Origin: Oceanobacillus limi
GTDB lineage: Bacteria > Bacillota > Bacilli > Bacillales > Amphibacillaceae
Direction: 5' to 3'
Length of the DNA stretch: 64,000 bases
Assembly (NCBI RefSeq): GCF_900111445.1
Contig: NZ_FOHE01000002.1
Span: 62,001 to 126,000 of the forward strand
The position numbers and the translations under genes were made by a program. The first letter of the stretch is position 1, and every line of letters starts with the position of its first letter. Positions 55,392 to 64,000 of the stretch are shown piece after piece. The notes beneath the pieces were generated by a model. That model was not told where the DNA came from. It saw only the letters and a program-made list of their open reading frames with translations, and did no database searches.

Positions 55392-57968
55392 ATGGCAAAA
55401 TATACACCAATGATGGAACAATATTTACGAATTAAAGCAGACTACCAAGATGCTTTTTTATTTTTTCGACTAGGTGATTTTTATGAAATGTTCTTTGAAG
55501 ATGCAATTAATGCCTCGCGAGAGCTGGAAATTACATTAACAAAACGAGATGGCGGGAAACAGGATCCCATTCCGATGTGCGGTGTTCCATATCATTCTGC
55601 AGCAAATTATATTAAGAATTTAGTTGAAAAAGGGTATAAAGTAGCCATTTGTGAACAAGTAGAGGATCCGAAATCAGCAAAGGGCGTTGTGAAAAGAGAG
55701 GTTGTTCAGCTAATTACACCGGGAACAGTTATGGAAAGCAATATGCTACAGGAACGGAACAATAACTATATTGCTAGTCTTTCCCATTTTGAAGATGGTT
55801 CTTATGCAGTTGTCTACAATGATTTATCTACTGGGGAGAACCGGATTGCACTCATAACAGATGGTTGGGATTCAGTAGTTCATGAATTATACAATCAGCC
55901 CATCAAGGAGGTTGTCATTTCTTCTAATCTTCCACAAGAATCTCAGCAACAGCTGATAGATCGGTTACAGGTTACGCTTTCTTATCAAGATCAAGTAAAT
56001 TTCAATGCAGAATACCGGGATCTGTGTGAAAATTTAAATGATGAACGACTCATGAAAGCATTTAGTAGGTTATTAAACTATATACAACATACACAAAAGA
56101 GATCGCTTGACCATTTAAAGCAGGCAGAAATTATCGATTTAGAAAATCATTTATCGCTTGATATGTATTCCAAACGAAACTTGGAACTAACCGAAACAAT
56201 TATGCGCAAGGGCAAACAAGGAAGTTTACTTTGGGTATTGGATAAAACCGTAACCGCTATGGGATCACGAATGCTAAAGAAATGGTTGGAACGTCCTTTG
56301 CTAGTACGAAATCAAATCGAAGAACGTCTGGAAACTGTCGATGGATTTTACCATAGTTTTATGGAACGTGATACGGTACGTGAAATACTTAAGTCTGTAT
56401 ATGATTTAGAACGTCTGTCTGGAAGAATATCATTTGGAAATGTGAACGCAAGAGATTTAATCCAGCTTAAAAAATCGCTTAAGAAGATTCCTGAGCTAAA
56501 AGAGACCCTAAACCTTTTTAATCATAAACAGATTGAACAATTAGCAGAATCTCTAATTGTCCCGGAGGATATCGTCTCTTTACTTGAGAGGAGTTTAGTG
56601 GAAGATCCACCAATATCAATTAAAGAAGGTTCAATTATAAAAGATGGCTACCATGAACAGCTTGACACCTATCGGGATGCATCGAGAAACGGGAAGAAAT
56701 GGATCGCAGCATTAGAACAGAAGGAAAAACAAGACACAAATATTAAATCGCTAAAAATAGGTTATAATCGTGTTTTTGGTTATTATATTGAGGTTACAAA
56801 AGCAAATTTACATCTGTTACCGGATGGTAAATATGAACGCAAGCAAACCCTGACGAATGCAGAGCGTTTTATTACACCGGAATTAAAAGAGAAAGAACAA
56901 CTTATTTTAGAAGCAGAGGAAAAAAGCGTAGAGCTTGAGTATCAGTTATTTATGGAAGTTCGTGAAAAGATAAAAGACTACATCCCACAACTTCAGTATC
57001 TAGCAGATGTAGTTAGTAAAATTGATGTATTACAAGCCTTTGCAACTGTTAGTGAAGCAAATAATTACAAACGTCCGAAGTTTGTCGATCAAAAATTATC
57101 CATAAGAAATGGTAGGCATCCTGTAGTTGAACAAGTAATGAAGGAAGGTTCATTTGTACCTAATGACATTTCACTTGACCAAGATAGAAGCATCTTATTA
57201 ATTACTGGCCCAAATATGTCTGGTAAAAGTACGTATATGCGACAACTTGCTTTAACTGTAATTATGGGACAAATTGGTTGCTTTGTACCTTGTGATGAAG
57301 CAGAATTAATTATTTTTGATCAAATTTTCACCCGCATTGGTGCTGCCGATGACCTTGTGTCTGGTCAAAGTACGTTCATGGTAGAAATGCTTGAAGCGAA
57401 GCATGCCTTATCGAATGCTACAGATCGTAGTTTAATATTATTGGATGAAATTGGACGCGGGACAAGCACTTATGATGGAATGGCTTTAGCACAAGCAATT
57501 GTGGAGTATATTCATCAACATGTCCATGCAAAAACGCTTTTTTCCACACATTATCATGAATTGACGACACTAGAGAATAGTCTAGCTAAATTAAAGAATA
57601 TACACGTTCGTGCAGAAGAGTACGAAGGAAACGTTGTCTTTTTACACCAAATTCAAGATGGTGCTGCGGATGAGAGCTATGGTATTCATGTTGCGAAATT
57701 GGCTGAATTACCGAACGCTTTAATTGACCGAGCAAGTGCGATTCTTGCTCAACTAGAAAGTTCAGATAAGATAAGTAAAAATACAGAAGAGGATCACGGC
57801 TCAAACCAGCTTTCCTTATTTGAAGATGAAAATCAAACGAAGGACATAAAAGACACAAATGCGTCTGATGCCGATCTAGTGAACGAATTAAAAGCCTTGA
57901 ATTTACTAGAAATGACACCAATGGAAGCAATGAACGAATTGTTTCGTTTACAGAAGAAAGTTCAATAA
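55392..57968 (+). CDS. mutS: DNA mismatch repair protein MutS
   Basis: Recognises base mismatches and small loops, then recruits MutL. Mismatch-binding domain I contains [20 protein letters not shown] with the Phe-x-Glu region ([11 protein letters not shown]), followed by connector, lever and clamp domains, and ATPase with Walker [14 protein letters not shown] near residue 606 and [16 protein letters not shown]-terminal tail ([13 protein letters not shown]) includes a beta-clamp-like QLSLF motif. ATG 55392 gives 858 residues as in B. subtilis; the open frame to 55302 has no ribosome site and spans the promoter. mutL is 17 nt downstream. Confidence 0.97.
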   Translation: MAKYTPMMEQYLRIKADYQDAFLFFRLGDFYEMFFEDAINASRELEITLTKRDGGKQDPIPMCGVPYHSAANYIKNLVEKGYKVAICEQVEDPKSAKGVVKREVVQLITPGTVMESNMLQERNNNYIASLSHFEDGSYAVVYNDLSTGENRIALITDGWDSVVHELYNQPIKEVVISSNLPQESQQQLIDRLQVTLSYQDQVNFNAEYRDLCENLNDERLMKAFSRLLNYIQHTQKRSLDHLKQAEIIDLENHLSLDMYSKRNLELTETIMRKGKQGSLLWVLDKTVTAMGSRMLKKWLERPLLVRNQIEERLETVDGFYHSFMERDTVREILKSVYDLERLSGRISFGNVNARDLIQLKKSLKKIPELKETLNLFNHKQIEQLAESLIVPEDIVSLLERSLVEDPPISIKEGSIIKDGYHEQLDTYRDASRNGKKWIAALEQKEKQDTNIKSLKIGYNRVFGYYIEVTKANLHLLPDGKYERKQTLTNAERFITPELKEKEQLILEAEEKSVELEYQLFMEVREKIKDYIPQLQYLADVVSKIDVLQAFATVSEANNYKRPKFVDQKLSIRNGRHPVVEQVMKEGSFVPNDISLDQDRSILLITGPNMSGKSTYMRQLALTVIMGQIGCFVPCDEAELIIFDQIFTRIGAADDLVSGQSTFMVEMLEAKHALSNATDRSLILLDEIGRGTSTYDGMALAQAIVEYIHQHVHAKTLFSTHYHELTTLENSLAKLKNIHVRAEEYEGNVVFLHQIQDGAADESYGIHVAKLAELPNALIDRASAILAQLESSDKISKNTEEDHGSNQLSLFEDENQTKDIKDTNASDADLVNELKALNLLEMTPMEAMNELFRLQKKVQ

Positions 57969-57985
57969 TAGAAGGGATTGTTTGC

Positions 57986-59860
57986 ATGAAAATCTTTCAA
58001 ATGTCTGATGCATTAGCCAATAAGATAGCAGCTGGTGAAGTAGTGGAAAGACCAGCGTCTGTTGTAAAAGAGCTAATCGAAAACAGCATTGATGCAAACA
58101 GCACATGGATAAAAGTAGACATTTCAGAAGCTGGATTACAAGAAATAAAAATTTCAGATAATGGAGATGGCATGACAGAAGAGGACTGCGAGCGCGCTTT
58201 CCTACGACATGCTACAAGTAAAATTCGAAATGAGTCAGATTTGTTCCATGTAAATACACTTGGTTTCCGTGGAGAAGCGTTAGCTAGTATTGCATCTGTT
58301 AGTCGATTAACCATAAAAACATCCCCTGGTGATTCTGCAGGTACTTTTTTATCATTAGAGGGTGGTAAAATAGTCGACAGAGGGAAAAGCGATGCACGGA
58401 AAGGTAGCGAAATAACCGTCTCCGATTTGTTTTTTAACACGCCCGCTCGACTAAAATATATGAAAACGATTCATACCGAACTCGGACATATAACAGATTT
58501 ATTAAATCGTTTATCTTTATCGCATCCGAACATTCGATTCGAAGCTACACACAATGGGAAATCTTTATTTAAAACTGCAGGAACAGGCGACATGTTACAA
58601 GTGATTTCGCAGGTTTATGGAATTGGAGTAGCAAAAAAAATGCTACCAATTAAAGAAGAAACATTGGACTTTGCCGTAGAAGGCTATATTGCGAAACCAG
58701 AGGTAACGAGAGCTTCTAGATCCTATATCTCTATTATGATAAATGGAAGGTTTATTAAGAGTTTTCCATTAACACAGGCAATCATGCGTGCATACCATAC
58801 CTTGTTGCCGATTGGAAGGTCACCAATAGTCGTGCTTTCGATTAAAATGGATCCAATTCTAGTAGATGTTAATGTGCATCCTACCAAATTGGAGGTTCGC
58901 TTTAGTAAAGAAAAAGAGTTATGTGGATTAATAGAAAAAACAATTCAATCAAAATTCCGTCAAACAACACTAATACCTGAAATGGAACAAGGTAATCGAG
59001 AAAAAAACAAAACGGTTCAACCAAGTCTTGATTTTGATCAAGAAAAAAATAATCAATTAAACACCGTAGTTGAAAAAAGTCAACCGGCAATGATACATGA
59101 AACAAATCATAGCTCACCATTAAATGCAGATCAAGAAACACAATTACAGGAACGAGAAGTTCTCCATGAACCGGAACCATTGAATCAATTAACTCATGTA
59201 AATAAGGCTCCTATTACAGATAATTATGATCAGTCAGAGACTAACTCGACAATTAAAGAAGAACCCACTTCTAGACAACGTATTCCGATCATGTACCCAA
59301 TCGGTCAATTGCACGGGACATATATATTAGCTCAAAATGACGAAGGCTTCTTCATGATTGATCAACACGCTGCTCAAGAACGAATTAAATATGAGTTTTT
59401 TAAGGAAAAGTTAGGTAACACGATTAATGAATCCCAGGAGTTATTGCTCCCATTAACATTTGAGTTTTCAAAACAGGAATCTATCTTTATCGAGCACCAT
59501 AAACATGAACTAGAAAAAGTAGGATTATTTTTGGAAGACTTTGGAAATCAATCTTATGTAATTCGCTCTCATCCAAATTGGTTTCCTAAGGGGTTTGAAG
59601 AGGAAATTATTCGGGAAATGATCGAGCAAATTATGAATGAGGAACGCATTGATGTTGAGGAGATTCGAGAAGAAGCAGCAATTTTAATGTCTTGTAAACG
59701 ATCCATCAAGGCAAACCATTATTTAAACCATGATGATATGTTTCGATTATTAGAAGATTTGCGTAAAACGACTGATCCATTTACTTGTCCACATGGTCGG
59801 CCGATCATTATCCATTTCTCTTCTTATGAACTTGAAAAAATGTTTAAGAGGGTTATGTAG
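57986..59860 (+). CDS. mutL: DNA mismatch repair protein MutL
   Basis: Mismatch-repair ATPase and latent endonuclease that nicks the daughter strand. The GHKL ATPase N-terminus has [31 protein letters not shown] and [10 protein letters not shown]. The linker (about residues 335-430) is polar. The C-terminal nuclease domain has [12 protein letters not shown] (metal motif DQHA-x2-E-x4-E), [12 protein letters not shown] and CPHGRP, so nicking activity should be kept. 624 residues. ATG after AGAAGGGATTGTTTGC. Confidence 0.96.
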   Translation: MKIFQMSDALANKIAAGEVVERPASVVKELIENSIDANSTWIKVDISEAGLQEIKISDNGDGMTEEDCERAFLRHATSKIRNESDLFHVNTLGFRGEALASIASVSRLTIKTSPGDSAGTFLSLEGGKIVDRGKSDARKGSEITVSDLFFNTPARLKYMKTIHTELGHITDLLNRLSLSHPNIRFEATHNGKSLFKTAGTGDMLQVISQVYGIGVAKKMLPIKEETLDFAVEGYIAKPEVTRASRSYISIMINGRFIKSFPLTQAIMRAYHTLLPIGRSPIVVLSIKMDPILVDVNVHPTKLEVRFSKEKELCGLIEKTIQSKFRQTTLIPEMEQGNREKNKTVQPSLDFDQEKNNQLNTVVEKSQPAMIHETNHSSPLNADQETQLQEREVLHEPEPLNQLTHVNKAPITDNYDQSETNSTIKEEPTSRQRIPIMYPIGQLHGTYILAQNDEGFFMIDQHAAQERIKYEFFKEKLGNTINESQELLLPLTFEFSKQESIFIEHHKHELEKVGLFLEDFGNQSYVIRSHPNWFPKGFEEEIIREMIEQIMNEERIDVEEIREEAAILMSCKRSIKANHYLNHDDMFRLLEDLRKTTDPFTCPHGRPIIIHFSSYELEKMFKRVM

Positions 59861-59913
59861 ATAATGTATAAATCCATTACACTTCGCGAAAACTAAGAGT
59901 AAAAATCTAACTG

Positions 59914-59993
59914 CCATGTTCGCTTGGAGTGGAGACTTTAAACAGGTTGTCTCAAACCTCTTTAAAATCTGAGCACATCCAATTTGAACATGG
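59914..59993 (+). repeat. Inverted repeat before the Dps gene
   Basis: CCATGTTC (59914-59921) and GAACATGG (59986-59993) are perfect inverted halves; the adjoining bases (CTTGGAGTGG on the left and CACATCCAA on the right) extend the match imperfectly. Inside, GAGAC/GTCTC and AGGTT/AACCT can form a second stem. It could be a mobile-repeat remnant or a leader structure. Confidence 0.4.
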
Positions 59994-60011
59994 TTAAAAG
60001 GTGGAGTGTAA

Positions 60012-60461
60012 ATGGATAATCAGAAACTAATCAACTTTTTGAATCAACTACTATCAAATCATTTTGTTATGTATGTAAAATTACATCGGTATCATTGGTT
60101 TATTCAAGGAAAACATTTTTTCCAACTACATAAAACATTTGAAGAAATGTATGAAAAGACTGCAGAAGATCTAGATGAAGTAGCAGAACGTATTTTAGCA
60201 ATTGATGGTAAGCCATTCGCTGTAATGACACAATACATAGAAAACACAACATTAGTGGAGGCAAGTGCCGACGATAAAGAGGAGGAAATTGTCGATCAAT
60301 TAATCGATGATTATAAGCAAATTATTTCTGAAATAAAAGAAATAGGGATACCTTTGGCAAATGAGACTAACGATGAACCAACAGCAGATCTTCTTATTAC
60401 ATTACAGGTGAGCTATGAAAAATACGTTTGGATGCTTACTGCTTACCGGGCATATAAATAA
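60012..60461 (+). CDS. dps: Dps-family ferritin-like protein
   Basis: Dodecameric iron-oxidising, DNA-protecting mini-ferritin. Sequence around LHRYHWFIQGKHFFQLH and EMYEKTAEDLDEVAERI matches the Dps ferroxidase centre, with ligands expected at His28, His40, Glu44, Asp55 and Glu59. 149 residues, typical. Ribosome site AGGTGGAGTGTAA. It lies between mutL and miaA, where B. subtilis has no dps gene, and so looks like an insertion or a local rearrangement; its codon usage looks like its neighbours. No PerR-like box was found upstream, so its control is unclear. It may be a Dps paralogue rather than the main one. Confidence 0.9.
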   Translation: MDNQKLINFLNQLLSNHFVMYVKLHRYHWFIQGKHFFQLHKTFEEMYEKTAEDLDEVAERILAIDGKPFAVMTQYIENTTLVEASADDKEEEIVDQLIDDYKQIISEIKEIGIPLANETNDEPTADLLITLQVSYEKYVWMLTAYRAYK

Positions 60462-60481
60462 TTTTATTTAGGGGAATATGA

Positions 60482-61417
60482 ATGAAGAATAAAGTAATCG
60501 CAATTGTTGGACCTACAGCCGTAGGGAAAACAAAGCTAAGCATTGAGATTGCCAAGAAGTTTAATGGTGAGATCATCAGCGGAGATTCGATGCAAGTTTA
60601 TAAAGGCATGGATATTGGAACGGCCAAAATAACGGAACAAGAAATGCAAGGAATCCCTCATCACCTCATTGATATCAAAGAACCAGAAGAATCATTTTCT
60701 GTTGCAGATTTCCAGCAATATGTTGAAGCATATGTTGATGAGATCGCTGCTCGACAAAAGTTGCCAATCCTTGTCGGAGGAAGTGGACTATACATACAAG
60801 CCGCCTTGTTCAATTATAATTTTTCTCATAAAAAAAGAAATGATGTGGTGACGAAGCGCCTAGAGGAAGAATTACAACGTGAGGGGAATACAGCATTATA
60901 TAATAGACTAAAAGAAGTTGATCCAAAGCAAGCATCAAAAATTCATCCTAACAATTATAGAAGGGTAATTCGAGCCCTTGAGATAGTCGAAACAACTGGT
61001 CAAACAATGAGCGAATACCAGGAACAACAATCAAATGAGTCACCATATAATGTTGCGTTAATAGGCTTAGAAATGGAAAGAAGTCTATTATATGAACGTA
61101 TAAACCAGCGCGTCGACCAAATGGTTGAAACTGGTGTAGTCGAAGAGGCAAAATATTTTTATGAACAAGGTTACGAAAACTGTCAATCCATGAAAGCAAT
61201 TGGATATAAAGAATTGTTACCCTATCTAAAAGGAGAAACCGATCTAAATCATGCCATAGAGCTATTAAAAAGAAATTCACGAAGATATGCCAAAAGACAA
61301 TATACATGGTTTAAAAACAAGATGGATGTGAATTGGTATTCGGTAACGCCTGATACTATTAATGAAAAATTTCGAATTATTTTAGAGGAGTTAGCAGGAT
61401 TCTTAAAAGATAAGTAG
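60482..61417 (+). CDS. miaA: tRNA dimethylallyltransferase
   Basis: Adds the dimethylallyl group to A37 of tRNAs that read codons starting with U, providing MiaB's substrate. P-loop IVGPTAVGKTKLS at residues 8-20, GEIISGDSMQVYKGMDIGTAK and ILVGGSGLYIQA, then NYRRVIRALEIVETTG, QYTWFKNK near the end. 311 residues. The ATG at 60482 follows TAGGGGAATATGA. In Firmicutes its neighbour is hfq, as here. It uses dimethylallyl diphosphate, which ties it to isoprenoid synthesis. Confidence 0.96.
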   Translation: MKNKVIAIVGPTAVGKTKLSIEIAKKFNGEIISGDSMQVYKGMDIGTAKITEQEMQGIPHHLIDIKEPEESFSVADFQQYVEAYVDEIAARQKLPILVGGSGLYIQAALFNYNFSHKKRNDVVTKRLEEELQREGNTALYNRLKEVDPKQASKIHPNNYRRVIRALEIVETTGQTMSEYQEQQSNESPYNVALIGLEMERSLLYERINQRVDQMVETGVVEEAKYFYEQGYENCQSMKAIGYKELLPYLKGETDLNHAIELLKRNSRRYAKRQYTWFKNKMDVNWYSVTPDTINEKFRIILEELAGFLKDK

Positions 61418-61454
61418 AACTATTATATATAGATAGAAAAGAGGAGGATTCATG

Positions 61455-61679
61455 ATGGCGCAATCTGTAAACATACAAGATCATTATTTAAACCAACTGA
61501 GAAAGGATCACGTTTCAGTAACCGTGTTTTTAACAAATGGTTTCCAATTAAGAGGGGTTGTAAAAGCGTTTGATAATTTTACGGTTCTCTTGGAAACAGA
61601 GGGTAAGCAACAATTAATCTTCAAACACGCTATTTCTACATTTGCTCCTGCTAAGAATATTAATTTGGAAAAAGAATAA
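61455..61679 (+). CDS. hfq: RNA chaperone Hfq
   Basis: Hexameric Sm-fold RNA-binding protein. Sm1 region [21 protein letters not shown] and [19 protein letters not shown], and Sm2 with the conserved KH in [13 protein letters not shown]. 74 residues, similar to B. subtilis Hfq. Two adjacent ATGs; the second (61455) lies 7 nt from GAGGAGG. A terminator follows. Confidence 0.95.
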   Translation: MAQSVNIQDHYLNQLRKDHVSVTVFLTNGFQLRGVVKAFDNFTVLLETEGKQQLIFKHAISTFAPAKNINLEKE

Positions 61680-61687
61680 GTCAATTC

Positions 61688-61716
61688 AACGAACGCTGTT
61701 TAGGCGTTCGTTTTCT
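61688..61716 (+). terminator. Intrinsic terminator after hfq
   Basis: AACGAACGC (61688-61696) pairs with GCGTTCGTT (61704-61712), then TTCT. Confidence 0.82.
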
Positions 61717-61753
61717 GTTGCGTATCATTTTTCTCGTACCATGTGGGCGTTTG

Positions 61754-61771
61754 TCACACCTTATTGTGTGA
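61754..61771 (+). promoter_or_regulatory. Inverted repeat before spoVK
   Basis: TCACAC (61754-61759) and GTGTGA (61766-61771), 6-bp spacing, directly upstream of TATAAT (61777-61782). It is placed like an operator in the spoVK promoter region; -35 TTGTCA (61752-61757) is 19-20 bp away, longer than usual. Confidence 0.4.
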
Positions 61772-61804
61772 ATACGTATAATATGGTGATGAAGGGGTGA
61801 TGAC

Positions 61805-62731
61805 GTGGGTACACAAAAGATTCAAAACAAAAATGGTCAAATAAACATTATATTACGAGATAAAAAACCCGTAAATATACAATCGCACAATACGAATGTT
61901 CAAACAATGGATCATGATCCATTTAAACATATTGAAGATGAATTTTCCTCATTCGTTGGAATGAAACGATTAAAACAGCGGGTGAAAGAGATCTATGCAA
62001 CAATCGTTATCAATGAAAAGAGAAAGGAACTCGGACTATCCAGCACTAAGCAGGTCCTCCACATGCTATTCAAAGGCAATCCTGGTACTGGAAAAACAAC
62101 AGTTGCTAGAAAACTAGCGAAAATCTATTTTGATATGAATCTTTTGTCAAAAGGACATTTCATCGAAGCTGAACGTGCGGATCTAGTAGGAGAATATATC
62201 GGCCAAACAGCCCAAAAGACACGCGCTATTATTCAAAAAGCTCGTGGCGGTATTTTATTTATTGACGAAGCATACTCGTTAGCTCGTGGAGGAGAAAAGG
62301 ATTTCGGTAAGGAAGCTATTGATACGCTTGTAAAGCAAATGGAAGATAACGGAAATGATTTCGTGTTAATTCTAGCGGGATATCCAAACGAAATGGAAAG
62401 GTTCTTAAATCTGAATCCCGGTCTCAAATCTAGATTTCCATTCATTCTAGATTTTGATGATTATGAAGTGGATCAATTAATGGAAATCGCTAGACAAATG
62501 GCAGCGGAGCGAGAATACCAATTGACGAAAGAAGCAGAATGGAAATTGCGTTCCTATCTCTATAAGCAACAACAAGAGAGTACAAGAAATTTCTCTAATG
62601 CTCGATGCGTGCGGAATATTATTGAACACGCCATTCGAATGCATGCTGTTCGTCTGTTATACAAAAGCCAGGCATCACCTGATGATTTAATCATGTTAAC
62701 AGCTAATGACTTGTCTGTAGAAGAGGATTAG
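61805..62731 (+). CDS. spoVK: Stage V sporulation protein K, AAA+ ATPase
   Basis: CbxX/CfqX-type AAA+ ATPase needed for spore maturation. After a divergent N-terminal 45 residues, the AAA+ domain has GMKRLKQRVKEIYATIVINE, Walker A FKGNPGTGKTTVARK near residues 90-97, Walker B ILFIDEAYSLARGG, and NPGLKSRFPF (sensor and arginine finger region). 308 residues against about 322 in B. subtilis. GTG start at 61805 after AAGGGGTGATGAC. Its target is unknown. It precedes hflX as in B. subtilis. Confidence 0.92.
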   Translation: MGTQKIQNKNGQINIILRDKKPVNIQSHNTNVQTMDHDPFKHIEDEFSSFVGMKRLKQRVKEIYATIVINEKRKELGLSSTKQVLHMLFKGNPGTGKTTVARKLAKIYFDMNLLSKGHFIEAERADLVGEYIGQTAQKTRAIIQKARGGILFIDEAYSLARGGEKDFGKEAIDTLVKQMEDNGNDFVLILAGYPNEMERFLNLNPGLKSRFPFILDFDDYEVDQLMEIARQMAAEREYQLTKEAEWKLRSYLYKQQQESTRNFSNARCVRNIIEHAIRMHAVRLLYKSQASPDDLIMLTANDLSVEED

Positions 62732-62738
62732 TTGAATT

Positions 62739-62767
62739 TTGTGAAGTGACTTCATCTTTGCTATGAT
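62739..62767 (+). promoter_or_regulatory. sigma-A promoter for hflX
   Basis: TTGTGA (62739-62744), 17 bp, TATGAT (62762-62767) with TG one base upstream of it (extended -10). A 13-bp palindrome TGAAGTGACTTCA (62742-62754) overlaps the -35 box and spacer and could bind a repressor. Confidence 0.7.
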
Positions 62768-62826
62768 ATGATATGAATATAATTAGATTCTTTGTAAATG
62801 TCGCAGTTAGAAAGAGGTAGGAATTC

Positions 62827-64000
62827 ATGTCTATAGAAACAATACTAATTATAGCAGTTAAAAAGCCAGAGCAACATGATGATCGTTTTCAATCTTCGCT
62901 CGAGGAACTGATATCTTTATGTAAAACAGCGGGTGGATCGGTTCAAAAAGTAATGACTCAAAATCGAGTTCGTATCCATCCTGCTTTTTATATAGGGGAA
63001 GGTAAAATGGAGGAAATTAAACAGGAAATTGACGACCTCCATATTGACTTAGTAGTTTCAAATGATGAATTATCAGCAGGTCAGTTGAGAAATTTAAGTA
63101 ACCATTTTGGTATTAGGGTAATTGATCGTAGTCAACTAATACTAGATATTTTTGCTGGGCGAGCAAAAACAAAAGAAGGTAAAATGCAAGTCGAATTAGC
63201 CCAACTCGAATATATGCTGCCACGTTTGCGAGGACAAGGTACCGAACTATCTCGCTTAGGTGCTGGTATTGGTACAAGAGGACCCGGAGAAACAAAATTA
63301 GAATCGGATCAACGACATATTAGACGTCGGATTCATGACATAAAAAGAAGGCTAAAAACGGTTGTTGGACAGAGAGAACAATATAGAAAACGAAGAAAGA
63401 CAAATGATGTTTTCCAAATTGCAATCGTCGGCTATACCAATGCAGGTAAATCAACCCTGTTTAATCGCTTAACAAATAGCGTTTCCTTAGAGGAGGACAA
63501 GCTATTTGCGACATTAGATCCATTAACAAGAAAAATCCAATTGCCGTCTGGTTTTCAACCACTTATAACAGATACCGTAGGATTCATTCAAGATCTGCCA
63601 ACAACGTTAATTGCAGCTTTTCGTTCGACTTTAGAAGAAGTAAAAGAAGCTGACTTTATTTTGCACGTTGTTGATGGCTCTCATCCAGATCGAGAACAAC
63701 ACCAAGATACAGTCCTGAACCTATTAGAAGAATTAGATGCACATACCATCCCTACCTTAACCATCTATAATAAGAAGGATTTACTGAAAGACGATTTTAT
63801 ACCTACCAACCGACCATACATGTTAATGAGTGCTTTGAATCAGGAGGAAATTAAACAACTAGTTTCGTATCTAGAATCCATTTTGAAAGAGGAATGGGAT
63901 ACGTATATTACAACCATAGAACCAGACCAAGGGAAGTTGCTACATCGTCTGGAGCATGAAACAATTATTGAAAAGAAACTATTTGATCAAGAGAAAAATA
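62827..64000 (+). CDS. hflX: GTPase HflX (3' partial)
   Basis: Ribosome-binding GTPase that splits stalled or heat-damaged ribosomes. The frame opens with ATG 62827 after AGAGGTAGGAATTC and runs off the right edge (391 residues seen). N-terminal HflX domain: RIHPAFYIGEGKMEEI, FGIRVIDRSQLILDIFAGRA, MQVELAQLEYMLPRLRG and GAGIGTRGPGETKLE (family signature). A helical linker leads to the G domain: GYTNAGKSTLFN (near residues 202-213), DPLTRK, DTVGFI and NKKD. The C-terminal end is missing only because the window ends. Confidence 0.94.
   Translation, partial: MSIETILIIAVKKPEQHDDRFQSSLEELISLCKTAGGSVQKVMTQNRVRIHPAFYIGEGKMEEIKQEIDDLHIDLVVSNDELSAGQLRNLSNHFGIRVIDRSQLILDIFAGRAKTKEGKMQVELAQLEYMLPRLRGQGTELSRLGAGIGTRGPGETKLESDQRHIRRRIHDIKRRLKTVVGQREQYRKRRKTNDVFQIAIVGYTNAGKSTLFNRLTNSVSLEEDKLFATLDPLTRKIQLPSGFQPLITDTVGFIQDLPTTLIAAFRSTLEEVKEADFILHVVDGSHPDREQHQDTVLNLLEELDAHTIPTLTIYNKKDLLKDDFIPTNRPYMLMSALNQEEIKQLVSYLESILKEEWDTYITTIEPDQGKLLHRLEHETIIEKKLFDQEKN

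Noticed and set aside
59861-60011. PerR or sigma-B control of the Dps gene
   Set aside because: No TTATAAT-n-ATTATAA-like PerR box and no GTTTAA-N12-15-GGGWAW pair found by eye.
1-64000. Mobile elements, CRISPR arrays, toxin-antitoxin or defence systems, tRNA/rRNA genes
   Set aside because: No transposase, integrase, direct-repeat array, paired small toxin genes or tRNA-like folds were seen; the region is core chromosome.

Overview
The window is a 64 kb stretch of chromosome from a low-G+C, endospore-forming Firmicute of the Bacillaceae. Gene order follows the Bacillus subtilis rpsB-to-hflX region almost gene for gene, with spore genes (dpaAB, spoVS, cotE, spoVK, spoIIIE-type ftsK, spoVF context). 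The AT-rich sequence, frequent TTG/GTG starts and protein divergence from B. subtilis suggest the Oceanobacillus/Virgibacillus side of the family; that placement is inference. All recognised genes lie on the + strand. I saw no tRNA, rRNA, CRISPR array, insertion sequence or prophage.

Layout. 1-6620: end of a swrB-like gene, then rpsB, tsf, pyrH, frr, uppS, cdsA, rseP (translation, lipid carrier and phospholipid synthesis, intramembrane proteolysis). dxr and proS, which usually sit between cdsA and polC, are absent. 6735-12330: polC, then an RsbR-like STAS gene. 12584-22488: the nusA-infB translation/transcription operon (rimP, nusA, ylxR, ylxQ, infB, ylxP, rbfA, truB, ribF), then rpsO and pnp. 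22678-33920: ylxY, mlpA, ymxH, the dipicolinate/aspartate-pathway operon dpaA-dpaB-asd-dapG-dapA, tepA-ylzJ and ftsK/spoIIIE. 34153-39817: a GntR regulator plus a complete BMP-type nucleoside ABC importer (nupNOPQ-like). 40040-47554: ymfF, ymfH, ymfI, ymfJ, ymfK, ymfM (rodZ-like), pgsA, cinA. 47731-55268: recA, rny, ymdB, spoVS, miaB, ymcA, cotE. 55392-64000: mutS, mutL, a Dps-like ferritin, miaA, hfq, spoVK and the start of hflX.

How it works together. Most of the window is core information processing. The dpa/asd/dap operon makes aspartate semialdehyde and dihydrodipicolinate for lysine, cell wall and spore dipicolinate, and carries a sigma-K-like promoter. The nup-like locus would salvage nucleosides under a local GntR regulator. 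Many operons end in strong intrinsic terminators, and several recognisable promoters restart transcription.

I did not find a clearly new multi-gene system. The parts least explained by known genes are: a multibranched interspersed-repeat-like element at 20118-20261, an unassigned segment at 25259-25545, structured elements before miaB and before the Dps gene, an RsbR homologue with both regulatory threonines replaced, a 22-bp palindrome before nupO, and the loss of dxr and proS from their usual place.
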